DNA from: an uncultured Lachnospiraceae bacterium
Lineage (GTDB): Bacteria > Bacillota > Clostridia > Lachnospirales > Lachnospiraceae
Direction of reading: 5' to 3'
DNA: 23,418 nucleotides
Assembly: GCA_910586275.1 (NCBI GenBank)
Contig: CAJUIM010000052.1
Span: 1 to 23,418 of the forward strand
The notes under the pieces were generated by a model that saw only the letters and a program-made list of their open reading frames with translations, did no database searches and was not told the origin of the DNA. A program made the translations under genes and the position numbers. Position 1 is the stretch's first letter. Each line of letters starts with the position of its first letter. Below, piece after piece: positions 1 to 6,585 of this stretch.

Positions 1-70
1 GCCGGACACTAAAAAAACTCGCGCACGGGCGTCCGCCTCCCAACATTACATTCAGGCTGAACTGTTACAA

Positions 71-108
71 AATCCATTTTCGGTTCCCTGCCTGCGCCGG
101 CATTTCGG
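71..108 (+). repeat. Dispersed intergenic repeat, left copy
   Basis: This stretch matches 23300-23337 in the same orientation, with about 31 of 38 positions identical by eye. The best conserved blocks are ATTTTCGG, TGCCTGCGCCG and CATTTC. A perfect 12-bp palindrome, TTTCGGCCGAAA, follows at 103-114 in this copy only. It lies between the terminal hairpin of the microcompartment operon and the window edge, and no coding function is visible. Its role is unknown; it could be a degenerate mobile repeat or a conserved regulatory or RNA element. Confidence 0.5.
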
Positions 109-149
109 CCGAAAGTATACGGACGGCCCTCACAGAGCGGACAAACTTA

Positions 150-177
150 AGCCCCTTGCCCTTTCGGGCAAGAGGCC
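150..177 (-). terminator. Hairpin ending the microcompartment operon
   Basis: On the minus strand an almost unbroken stem of about 12 bp (G-U pairs included) closes on a GAAA tetraloop; the core is CTTGCCC-GAAA-GGGCAAG. It lies about 50 bp past the stop of the PduT-like shell gene. The following U run is weak (CTTAAGTTTGT), so it may be an imperfect Rho-independent terminator or a 3'-end stabilising hairpin. Its position suggests the operon ends here, with no dehydratase gene following in the same transcript. Confidence 0.6.
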
Positions 178-229
178 TATAAACTTTTCACCCCTATTTC
201 GATGACATAACCGGAAGCCGCATTTCCGT

Positions 230-778
230 CTACAGCACTGCTCTCCATATCTTTCCGTCCGGGTTGGCGATTACCGAGGAATCCAAAAACATCCCTGCTT
301 CCCCGATTTCCCGTTTTGCTTTCTCGATGGCGGACTCCACCGCCGCCACCTCCCCGGTGAGCATCAGATAGGATTTTCCGCACATTCCTCTTGCAATGCG
401 CAGTTCTATCAATGTGACGATTGCGGTTTTAGCCGCAATGTCCGCTGCCACAATGACAGAAGATGCATCATAAGTCTCCAATATGCCGAGAGCCGAGACA
501 TTTGCCACTTCCGCCGCTCCGTATATCGCAGGAAATATAGATTGATGAGGATTTCCCAGCACAAAGCTGTTGATAAGGTGCGTGCCGTGATTCACTTTGG
601 CAGCCTCTACCGCCGCTTTCACCGCACTCAGATCTCCGCTGATTACGGCAATATATTTGCCCGGGCATACCGTCTGCGCCTCTATAATTTCTACGTCCGA
701 AGTTTTTACCATGGCATCCGCCGCCGTCACCCCGGATGAAACTGTCTTGTATTCTACCATTCCGATTGCCTTGCCCAT
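230..778 (-). CDS. pduT: BMC-T shell protein, PduT-like (Fe-S pore type)
   Basis: A trimer-forming microcompartment shell protein of 182 residues with two tandem BMC domains, roughly residues 4-88 and 95-180. The first begins with the typical MGKAIGMVEYKTVS, and the second with ALGILETYDASSVIVAADIA. Cys38 in the motif TVCPGK sits at the position where PduT of Salmonella holds a [4Fe-4S] cluster in the central pore, so electron passage through the shell is a reasonable inference. I chose the ATG at 778 because GGAAAGG lies about 11 bases upstream; an in-frame GTG at 814 has no ribosome site and adds non-family residues. It is the last gene of the operon and follows the pduS-like gene, the usual partner of PduT. 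Confidence 0.9.
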   Translation of the reverse strand: MGKAIGMVEYKTVSSGVTAADAMVKTSDVEIIEAQTVCPGKYIAVISGDLSAVKAAVEAAKVNHGTHLINSFVLGNPHQSIFPAIYGAAEVANVSALGILETYDASSVIVAADIAAKTAIVTLIELRIARGMCGKSYLMLTGEVAAVESAIEKAKREIGEAGMFLDSSVIANPDGKIWRAVL

Positions 779-885
779 ACTATATACAACCTTTCCGTCA
801 TTGCCGTTTCCCACGGCATATATCGTCCATGAAATTCTGCCCGCATCCCTAACTGCCGTTTCCGGTCTGACACCTGCCGCATCCT

Positions 886-2241
886 TTATGCCTGTATCAC
901 AATATATTTATTGTTCACTTCCGTTACTTTGCCGCTGACCGATGCATGTATGGCCACGCTCAGCCCCTCTGCCGGCCTTGCCACCATCTGGCTTTTCTCC
1001 ACTGTATCCCCTACATTCACTGTGGGAACGGCGGGTGCGCCGATATGCTGGCTGAGCAGCAGTTTCACTTTCCTGCATTCTGCCGTCCCTTCTGACAGCG
1101 GCGCCGGCCTGTCATACTTTGTCAGATCCAGCCTAGCCATCAGCCGTTTCATAGGCGCCCTGCGGAATTCCCTTTCCTCCGCTGCCGGCACCGTCTCTTC
1201 TATCTTCGGCGGCTTAATTCCATGAGCACGCAGCCCTGCTTTGTAGTCGGCAATCAGGGAACGGGGGGACAACCCCTGCATGCAGGAAAAATTCTCACAC
1301 AGCCCGCAGGAAGAGCAGAACATAGTATGTAAAAAGATATCCGTGTCCTGTATATCTTTGCAAGTAGCCGCCCGCATGAACTTATGGGGTTCTATCGGAT
1401 GTCCCAGCAGATGTCGTGGGCAAAGATCCGTACACATGGAGCACTGACAGCAGGCAGCTGCCGCCCGTTTCAGGTCAATGGAGGATTTCCGCCGTTTCCT
1501 CTGCACAAGCAAATGTTCTTCGGGCAGTACCAGTACCGCATTGGTAGTCTTAGTCACCGGCAGGTTCCCGCTTCCTTCAAATCCCATCATGGGGCCTCCG
1601 ATAAAGTAGACCGGATTTCCCACGGTAATTTCTCCCGCCTGACGGACCGCCTCCTCAATGCTGCAGCCAAGGGGAAGCCTCACCGTTACCGGATGCTCCA
1701 CTTCACCTACAATGGATACCAGTTTATCCTGCACCGGCTCCTCCAGCATCATGGCACGGTATATATTGTAGACTGTTTCCACATTGAACACTGCCACGCC
1801 GCTTCCGATGGGCAATCCTCCCGGCGGCACCACTTTCCCCGTCACTTCATAAATCAGCACCACTTCGTCTCCTGCCGGATAAACTTCATCCAACAGTCCC
1901 AGCCGGATTTCCGGATATTCCCCGACACATTCCTGCAATGCGGCAATTGCCCCTTTGTATGCTTTCTTTATGCCGATGACCGCTTCCTTTGCCTCCACGG
2001 CTTGGGCAAGCATATGAAACGTTTTTACGATTTCCTCCGCGTGATGCTCCAAAAGCTGCCGGTGGAGTTTCAGCAGAGGCTCACACTCTGCGCAGTTCAT
2101 AATAATGGTATCCGCCCGCTTATCCAACTTTGCATAGGTGGGAAATCCGGCGCCTCCGGCGCCTACCACGCCGCCCTGCCTCAGTATGCCGCTCAGTTCT
2201 TCTATACTTATCTGTTCCGTTCTGCTCATTTCTGCATCCAT
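886..2241 (-). CDS. pduS: RnfC/PduS-like Fe-S flavoprotein oxidoreductase
   Basis: A 451-residue protein of the PduS branch of RnfC-like NADH oxidoreductases. The N-terminus has the glycine-rich GGVVGAGGAGFPTYAKL (about residues 23-39) expected for flavin/NADH binding. Two ferredoxin-like clusters follow: Cys264/267/270/274 and Cys309/312/315/320. The C-terminus has an RnfC-type barrel-sandwich segment (about 398-451). In pdu systems PduS moves electrons between NADH and internal acceptors, and it pairs with PduT. Here no cobalamin enzyme is present, so cofactor (NAD) regeneration through the shell is a likelier role than cobalamin reduction. The start at 2241 overlaps the end of the eutN-like gene by 16 bp, which implies translational coupling. 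GGAAGG lies only 2 bases from this ATG, so the ATG at 2229 is an alternative start. Confidence 0.9.
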   Translation of the reverse strand: MDAEMSRTEQISIEELSGILRQGGVVGAGGAGFPTYAKLDKRADTIIMNCAECEPLLKLHRQLLEHHAEEIVKTFHMLAQAVEAKEAVIGIKKAYKGAIAALQECVGEYPEIRLGLLDEVYPAGDEVVLIYEVTGKVVPPGGLPIGSGVAVFNVETVYNIYRAMMLEEPVQDKLVSIVGEVEHPVTVRLPLGCSIEEAVRQAGEITVGNPVYFIGGPMMGFEGSGNLPVTKTTNAVLVLPEEHLLVQRKRRKSSIDLKRAAAACCQCSMCTDLCPRHLLGHPIEPHKFMRAATCKDIQDTDIFLHTMFCSSCGLCENFSCMQGLSPRSLIADYKAGLRAHGIKPPKIEETVPAAEEREFRRAPMKRLMARLDLTKYDRPAPLSEGTAECRKVKLLLSQHIGAPAVPTVNVGDTVEKSQMVARPAEGLSVAIHASVSGKVTEVNNKYIVIQA

Positions 2242-2498
2242 TGCCTTCCGTCATCAATAATTCCAACAATTGCCGCATCTATCGGGGCATCCGCCAGATC
2301 GCAGCCAATCCTTGCCGCGCTTCCGGTAGCAACCAGCACAAATTCCCCGATTCCTGCGCCTATGTTGTCGATGGCTACCAGTTGGCTTCCTTCGCTTCCC
2401 ATATGTTCCGCCAGTTCCACCACCATAAATTTATTGCCTACCAGTTTTTCGCTTTTCCTTGTGGAAACAACGCTTCCTACTACTCTCCCTATCAGCAT
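2226..2498 (-). CDS. eutN: BMC-P pentameric vertex protein, EutN/CcmL family
   Basis: A small shell protein of about 90 residues beginning MLIGRVVGSVVSTRK and continuing through IDNIGAGIGEFVLVATGSAAR, the classic EutN/CcmL sequence. Such pentamers cap the vertices of the icosahedral shell; this is the only BMC-P gene in the operon. I place the start at the ATG at 2498, which gives the standard family N-terminus. A GTG two codons upstream (2504) is also possible and better spaced from AGGGG. The gene overlaps the following pduS-like gene and starts about 60 bp after pduL. Confidence 0.92.
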   Translation of the reverse strand: MLIGRVVGSVVSTRKSEKLVGNKFMVVELAEHMGSEGSQLVAIDNIGAGIGEFVLVATGSAARIGCDLADAPIDAAIVGIIDDGRQWMQK

Positions 2499-2559
2499 GC
2501 CCACCTACACCCCTATACCTTCCTGTCTGTCTGTGCAGACATTGTTTCCTTATTTCTTA

Positions 2560-3222
2560 TCATCCATTTATAATCCGGACGGTATCTCCCGTAGCAATCT
2601 TCGCCGCATTGGCTTCATCCGTGTCAATATGCATTTCCAAAGTAAAGCTTTCGTCTACCCGAATCTGTACCTGCTGAAAAACGGTGCCTCTTTCGTTCTC
2701 GGCCTTCACGGATACCACATCGCCGTCATGCAGCCCGGACGCCATGGCATCCTTCGGCGACATATGGATATGACGCTTTGCCACAATACAGCCTTCCTGC
2801 AGATACAATGCCCCTTTCGGCCCTACCAAAGCAATCGGGGCACTGCCTGCCACATTCCCGGATTCCCTGATCGGTGCCTTAACGCCCAGCTTTATGGCAT
2901 CGGTGGAAGAAATCTCCACCTGGGATTTTCCCCTGACCGGGCCTAATATTCTTACATTCTCTATCGCCCGAAGCTTCAGTCCCACAATGGTCACCAATTC
3001 ATTGGATGCAAACTGACCGCCCATCAGTTCTTTTTTCTTTGTCAAATGATACCCTTCCCCGAAAAGGACTTCCACATGCTCCTGTGTCAGATGCACATGC
3101 CTTGCGGATACGCCTACCGGGACAAGATATCCGTTCTGCGAATCCTGCTGTTTGCCCATTGCTTCCATCACCATTCTGGCAATCAGTTCTATCTGACCGT
3201 CCGCCATTATGTTCTTATCCAT
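2560..3222 (-). CDS. pduL: PduL-type phosphate acyltransferase (PTAC)
   Basis: A 220-residue protein of the PduL family, which converts acyl-CoA plus phosphate to acyl-phosphate and so recycles CoA inside the compartment. The zinc-binding histidines are visible: His42 and His44 in SARHVHL, His151 and His153 in KRHIHMS, and a further histidine in EMHIDTDEAN (His198). Residues 1-24 (for example DGQIELIARMVMEAMGK) form a short amphipathic helix typical of an encapsulation peptide, followed by a polar linker. The ATG at 3222 is preceded by GGGAGG; the reading frame stays open further upstream, but that part is the non-coding hairpin region. An intrinsic terminator and a palindromic repeat separate it from the shell gene upstream. 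No acyl-phosphate kinase gene is nearby. With lactaldehyde as substrate the product would be lactoyl-phosphate; with propionaldehyde, propionyl-phosphate. Confidence 0.95.
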   Translation of the reverse strand: MDKNIMADGQIELIARMVMEAMGKQQDSQNGYLVPVGVSARHVHLTQEHVEVLFGEGYHLTKKKELMGGQFASNELVTIVGLKLRAIENVRILGPVRGKSQVEISSTDAIKLGVKAPIRESGNVAGSAPIALVGPKGALYLQEGCIVAKRHIHMSPKDAMASGLHDGDVVSVKAENERGTVFQQVQIRVDESFTLEMHIDTDEANAAKIATGDTVRIING

Positions 3223-3291
3223 GGTCTTCCCTCCCAAACTCTTTCCCGAACAACGGATGTCAGGCCCCGCCGGACATCCTGATATGAAAAA

Positions 3292-3317
3292 GACGGACGG
3301 GCTTTTGCCCGCCCATC
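3292..3317 (-). terminator. Intrinsic terminator/attenuator inside the operon
   Basis: On the minus strand GATGGGCGGGC pairs completely with GCCCGTCCGTC (11 bp, two G-U pairs) around an AAAA loop and is followed by UUUUUC (complement of 3287-3291). In the plus direction the same stem has two mismatches but is followed by six T. It lies 70 bp upstream of the pduL start and 119 bp after the stop of the preceding shell gene. I infer a partial terminator or attenuator that lowers expression of pduL, eutN, pduS and pduT relative to the hexamer genes. Confidence 0.75.
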
Positions 3318-3334
3318 TTTTTTCCGGATTCCCC

Positions 3335-3419
3335 AGAGCGTGTCTGAAAACTCGGTTGGCACAAATCTCCCACATATTGTGGCGCATATCTGCCAGAAAG
3401 CAATTTTCAGACACCCTCT
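3335..3419. repeat. 85-bp palindromic repeat (hairpin)
   Basis: The terminal arms 3335-3350 and 3404-3419 match at 15 of 16 positions (AGAGSGTGTCTGAAAA). A nested perfect hairpin, CCACA-TAT-TGTGG, lies near the centre. A related core recurs at 16887-16909, with 21 of 23 bases matching on the opposite strand. The form is that of a small non-autonomous palindromic repeat of the MITE or REP kind. Open frames run through it, but they look like artefacts of the repeat. It sits directly upstream of the intra-operon terminator. Confidence 0.7.
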
Positions 3420-3435
3420 AATCTGCTGCAAATAC

Positions 3436-3939
3436 TTATTTCAGAACGGGAAGAATCTTCTCCACATCCGTATGAGGCCTGGGAATTACATGGGTAGCTA
3501 CCAATTCGCCCAGTCTGGACGCACTGGCGCTTCCTGCTTCCACTGCTGCGTTTACCGCGCCTACATCACCGCGTACCATAACGCTTACCAACCCGGAACC
3601 GATTTTCTCCGTCCCTACCAATGTTACGTTTGCAGCCTTTAACATTGCATCCGCCGCTTCAATCGATGCTACCAAACCTCTGGTTTCAATCATTCCTAAC
3701 GCTTCCTGTGCCATTCTTTTTTCCTCCTTCAATTCTGCTTTTGCCGCTTCCTTTTGGCCGGTTGCCGATGTTTCCGTTTCCGCCGCTTCCGGCATTGCTG
3801 CCGCCGGTTCCGTTGTTTCCGGTTCCGTCTTCCCGGCTTCCACATTTGCCGTCCCTGCCTGCACGGCCTCTTCTTTTCTGGATTTATTCGCTTCGGCTTT
3901 CGCCGGAGTTTTCTTTACCGGTTTTTTCTGCTCCGCCAT
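3436..3939 (-). CDS. BMC-H shell protein with 75-aa N-terminal extension; probable dual start
   Basis: The C-terminal 92 residues (from Met76, position 3714) are a canonical PduA-like hexameric shell domain: MAQEALGMIETRG at the start and the pore motif KIGSG. They are about 80 percent identical to the 91-residue shell protein at 4291-4566. Residues 1-75 form a low-complexity, Lys/Ala/Glu-rich extension predicted to be disordered. The long start at 3939 has GGAG 6-7 bases upstream and lies 3 bases after the previous gene's stop. The internal ATG at 3714 has a perfect AAGGAGG 8 bases upstream. Both starts therefore look usable, giving long and short isoforms; PduB/PduB' is a known precedent for dual-start shell genes. 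The extension may tether cargo or other shell components, which is inference. The reference start could be either one. Confidence 0.88.
   Translation of the reverse strand: MAEQKKPVKKTPAKAEANKSRKEEAVQAGTANVEAGKTEPETTEPAAAMPEAAETETSATGQKEAAKAELKEEKRMAQEALGMIETRGLVASIEAADAMLKAANVTLVGTEKIGSGLVSVMVRGDVGAVNAAVEAGSASASRLGELVATHVIPRPHTDVEKILPVLK
3715..3729 (-). promoter_or_regulatory. Internal ribosome binding site for the short BMC-H isoform
   Basis: AAGGAGG (complement of 3723-3729) lies within the reading frame of the extended shell gene, 8 bases (AAAAAAGA) before the in-frame ATG at 3714. That ATG starts exactly where all canonical PduA-like proteins start. It is one of the strongest Shine-Dalgarno sequences in the window. 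Confidence 0.75.
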
Positions 3940-3942
3940 ACG

Positions 3943-4260
3943 CTACTCCATTTCATCGTTCCATGCCGTTGATATATTGGTCAGCCGGCTGGCGCTCTTC
4001 TTCACTAACTTAATGACTTCTTCATGGGGGTTGGCAATTACCACCGTGGCTGCCGGCTTTTTAATCGCTTTCTGTGATGCCGCCTCTATGGCCTGCTCCA
4101 CATCCGATACGTCTCCCCGTATGATAACCGTCACCAGCCTGCCGCCCAATTTCTTCTCCCATGTGACAAATTCCACATTTGCTGTCTTGCACATGATATC
4201 CAAGGCATTGATTGCCGCCGTTGTACTCGGAATCTCAAAGAATCCATATGCATTTCCCAT
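3943..4260 (-). CDS. BMC-H shell protein, variant pore (LGGR)
   Basis: A 105-residue single BMC-domain protein (MGNAYGFFEIPSTTAAINALDIM, with RGDVSDVEQAIEAA later) that should form hexameric tiles of the shell. The pore loop reads KKLGGRLV where the PduA-like paralogues have EKIGSGLV: glycine replaces the pore serine and an arginine follows, so its pore charge and permeability should differ. The C-terminus extends about 15 residues beyond the core (ASRLTNISTAWNDEME). AAGGAG precedes the ATG. Its stop is 3 bases from the start of the extended BMC-H gene, so translation is probably coupled. Confidence 0.92.
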   Translation of the reverse strand: MGNAYGFFEIPSTTAAINALDIMCKTANVEFVTWEKKLGGRLVTVIIRGDVSDVEQAIEAASQKAIKKPAATVVIANPHEEVIKLVKKSASRLTNISTAWNDEME

Positions 4261-4290
4261 GATTCCTTCTCCTTCTGCCGCTGTCCCCGA

Positions 4291-4566
4291 TTATATCAAG
4301 GGAAGAATCTTCTCAACATCGCTATGGGGTCTTGGTATTACATGAGTAGCCACCAGTTCGCCAAGGCTTGCCGCCCTTACGCTTCCTGCTTCCACTGCCG
4401 CTTTTACCGCGCCTACATCGCCGCGTACCATAACCGTTACTAATCCTGACCCGATTTTCTCCGTCCCGATTAAGGTGACTTCTGCCGATTTTATCATCGC
4501 ATCCGCCGCTTCAATAGCAGCCGTGAGTCCTCTCGTCTCTATCATTCCTAACGCTAACTGTGCCAT
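4291..4566 (-). CDS. BMC-H shell protein, PduA-like
   Basis: A 91-residue hexameric shell protein of standard length, with MAQLALGMIETRGLTAAIEAADAM, the pore motif KIGSG and the C-terminal THVIPRPHSDVEKILPLI. It is probably the major facet protein. It is closely similar to the BMC domain at 3436-3714, which indicates a local duplication. A strong AGGAGG lies 7 bases before the ATG. Upstream is a 189-bp gap holding a diverged copy of the 112-bp palindromic element; downstream it is 30 bp from the next shell gene. Confidence 0.95.
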   Translation of the reverse strand: MAQLALGMIETRGLTAAIEAADAMIKSAEVTLIGTEKIGSGLVTVMVRGDVGAVKAAVEAGSVRAASLGELVATHVIPRPHSDVEKILPLI

Positions 4567-4621
4567 TTCCCTTCCTCCTATTCCAATATTTCTTTCCGTA
4601 TTTATTCCTTTGCTTATTCCT

Positions 4622-4730
4622 GTTCCGCATAGGCACTTCCGGTGCCTTTACCACAGAGCAGTTTCTGTCCTTGATGCATACGCAGCAATTACTCTGCGGG
4701 TGTTGTACGCGAGAATGCTGTTTTTATGCC
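4622..4730. repeat. Diverged copy of the 112-bp palindromic element
   Basis: It shares with the copies at 6331-6554 the left end GTTCCGCAT, TGCCTTT, a CTCTGCGGG block and the right end ATGCTGTTTT-ATGCC, in the same orientation and at matching distances, but the middle has diverged. It lies between two shell genes. The adjoining ATGCCGATTCGGCAT (4726-4740) forms an extra small stem. It is non-coding and has no terminator-like U run on the minus strand, so a role in RNA processing or stability is more likely than termination. Confidence 0.65.
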
Positions 4731-4755
4731 GATTCGGCATTTGTCCTTATGGCTT

Positions 4756-5070
4756 CTATACTTTATCCATCCCGCTCAGTTTCAGCATCTTCTCAGTGTC
4801 TTCCTCGGGGCTTGCGATTTCATGAGTCGCTACCACTCCTGCCAGTTCCTCCGCCCGCCGTTTGGCCGCTTCCACCGCTGCCCGTACATCCGAGACGGAG
4901 CCGCGGAATTTTATCATTACAATAAGCGGCACGGGAAGCGCATCCGCATTGGCCGGTTTGTTCTTATCAAAATTCTCAATGGTCACGTTTGCTGCTTTGC
5001 ATCCGGCATCCGCTGCCGCAAATGCGGTTGCAAGGCCGAATACTTCTATGATTCCTACTGCTTTTCCCAT
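4756..5070 (-). CDS. BMC-H shell protein with extended pore loop
   Basis: A 104-residue BMC-domain protein (MGKAVGIIEVFGLATAFAAADAG, with RGSVSDVRAAVEAAKRRAEE later). It differs from standard BMC-H proteins by roughly a dozen extra residues (about 36-47, NKPANADALPVP) in the loop that normally lines the hexamer pore, so the pore is probably remodelled or occluded. It is the first shell gene of the operon, 26 bp after the alcohol dehydrogenase, with GGAG 7 bases before its ATG. The role of the insertion is unknown. Confidence 0.9.
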   Translation of the reverse strand: MGKAVGIIEVFGLATAFAAADAGCKAANVTIENFDKNKPANADALPVPLIVMIKFRGSVSDVRAAVEAAKRRAEELAGVVATHEIASPEEDTEKMLKLSGMDKV

Positions 5071-5096
5071 ACCTTGACTCCAATTTCTATCCGTCT

Positions 5097-6314
5097 CTAC
5101 TTATTGATGATTGCTATTTTCAAGCCTTCCATTTTCAGGTTTGTGACATGTGCCTCGTTAATCTGGTCTAACGGGAATTCATGGGTAATCAGCTTGTCAA
5201 TCGGAAGCCCAATCCCTTTTGCCCTCTTCAGGAAATCGAAAGTTGTTGCATAATCTCTGAGAGTATATACCCAAGAGCCAACGATGGTCAGTTCCTTAGA
5301 GCAGATGTCAAGATGAGGATTGATTGTGGCATCGCCGTTATTGATGAAAAAGCCCAGTTCGCACAGTCCGCCGCCGTTGCGGATAAATTTATAAATATTG
5401 GAATGTGCCGCAGGAGCACCTGTACACTGGAACGCAAAGTCTGCCGGATATCCGCCGAATGCATCCTCTACCGCTTTCGTCAAAGCTTCAATTCCCTTAT
5501 GCTCCTTAAAGCTTACGGATTTCCCTGCACCCATCTCTTTTGCAAAATCAAGGCGTTTCTGTTCTCCGTCCACGGCTACGATATTTTCGATTCCCATTGT
5601 GCGGAGCACTGCAATACAGATTAAGCCGATGGGACCGCAGCCTTGTACCACTACCCTGCTGTTGAACCGAAGGATGCCTGTTGATTTTGCACGTTCCACT
5701 GCATGAATCAGAACCGCACATGGCTCAATCAATATTCTTGACTTCAGGTCCAAGTCGCTGACGTTGAACACGGTAGAACCTTCCCTGATTAATATGTAAT
5801 CGGAAAACCATCCGTTCAGATGGATATCGTCATCCGGCAGCAGACCGTATACATCCGCCCCGCCTACATTCTGCTTATTCAGGTCAAACATGGTAATGTC
5901 CGGGTTATCCTTAAAAATCATGCAGGTAACGACTTTATCCCCTACATTTAACGGTTTGCCTGCACTGTCTTTCGTAACGTTCTTGCCCATCTTCACAATT
6001 TCACCGGTGCCTTCATGGCCCAGTGCCACCGGAATCAGCCCGAAGGGATCTTTTTTAAATTCATGGGCATCGGTGCCGCATATACCGCAGCCCTCCACCT
6101 TTACAAGAATATCTCCGTCCCCTACTTCGGGAATCGGGAATTCTTTCACTTCATATTTTTCCAATGCGGTCAGCATGGCTACTCTTGCAGTCTTGGGAAT
6201 CTGTCCATGCCCGCCTGCCGCAGCAGCCGTCCCGGTTGCCGCGCCGCGGTCCATCATGCTCTCAAGCACCTGCTTTACCACCGCTTCCACATCCACTGTA
6301 TTTATATTGCCCAT
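5097..6314 (-). CDS. Zinc-dependent alcohol dehydrogenase with encapsulation peptide
   Basis: A 405-residue medium-chain (GroES-fold) dehydrogenase. Catalytic zinc ligands are expected at Cys79 (GCGICGTD), His100-Glu101 (ALGHEGTG) and Cys199 (IEPCAVLIHAVE). The NAD-binding Rossmann motif GCGPIG is at 225-230. The usual four-cysteine structural zinc lobe is not evident. Residues 1-20 (VDVEAVVKQVLESMM) form an amphipathic helix, followed by an Ala/Gly linker up to about residue 38; this looks like an encapsulation peptide grafted onto a cytosolic enzyme family. The likely reaction is reduction of lactaldehyde (or propionaldehyde) to the alcohol, regenerating NAD+ for the aldehyde dehydrogenase in the same compartment. 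AGGAGG lies close before the ATG. Upstream are the tandem palindromic elements. Confidence 0.92.
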   Translation of the reverse strand: MGNINTVDVEAVVKQVLESMMDRGAATGTAAAAGGHGQIPKTARVAMLTALEKYEVKEFPIPEVGDGDILVKVEGCGICGTDAHEFKKDPFGLIPVALGHEGTGEIVKMGKNVTKDSAGKPLNVGDKVVTCMIFKDNPDITMFDLNKQNVGGADVYGLLPDDDIHLNGWFSDYILIREGSTVFNVSDLDLKSRILIEPCAVLIHAVERAKSTGILRFNSRVVVQGCGPIGLICIAVLRTMGIENIVAVDGEQKRLDFAKEMGAGKSVSFKEHKGIEALTKAVEDAFGGYPADFAFQCTGAPAAHSNIYKFIRNGGGLCELGFFINNGDATINPHLDICSKELTIVGSWVYTLRDYATTFDFLKRAKGIGLPIDKLITHEFPLDQINEAHVTNLKMEGLKIAIINK

Positions 6315-6330
6315 AACTCCTCCTATTCCA

Positions 6331-6577
6331 GTTCCGCATCATACCTTCCAGTGCCTTTCCGGCGCAGAACTGTTCGTCTGACAATGCTCAGACTCTCACT
6401 TCTGCGGGCACTGTACGGTATGATGCTGTTTTACTGCCTCCTGTTCCGCATCATACCTCCCAGTGCCTTTCCGGCGCAGAACTGTTCGTCTGACAACGCT
6501 CAGACTCTCACTTCTGCGGGCACTGTGCGGTATGATGCTGTTTTACTGCCTCTCGTACCGCATCATCTCTCCCAGTG
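6331..6577. repeat. Tandem 112-bp palindromic elements (2 full copies plus fragment)
   Basis: Copies span 6331-6442 and 6443-6554, with about five differences in 112 positions, followed by a 23-bp partial copy at 6555-6577; the period is exactly 112. Each copy folds on itself. In copy 1, GCATCATACC (6336-6345) pairs with 6417-6426, CAGTGCC (6349-6355) with 6407-6413, CGCAGAA (6363-6369) with 6400-6406, and GTCTGA (6376-6381) with 6388-6393. That is about 30 bp in four helices. No U run follows on the minus strand. The array fills the gap between the aldehyde and alcohol dehydrogenase genes. It resembles ERIC-type intergenic palindromes in form, not in sequence. Confidence 0.85.
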
Positions 6578-6585
6578 TTCCATAT

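Noticed and set aside
1384..2946. A 520-codon open frame on the plus strand
   Set aside because: It is antisense to pduS, eutN and pduL, has no family resemblance, and is rich in His/Cys/Ser/Pro as expected from reverse frames of GC-rich third-position genes.
3207..3431. Small minus-strand ORFs running through the 85-bp palindrome upstream of pduL, including a longer pduL start
   Set aside because: They are read-through of the repeat and terminator. The ATG at 3222 has GGGAGG and gives a normal encapsulation peptide.
6331..6577. The tandem 112-bp array as a CRISPR or a structural RNA gene
   Set aside because: The repeat unit is far too long and has no unique spacers. The copies are continuous tandem palindromes between two operon genes. 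No tRNA or riboswitch core was seen.
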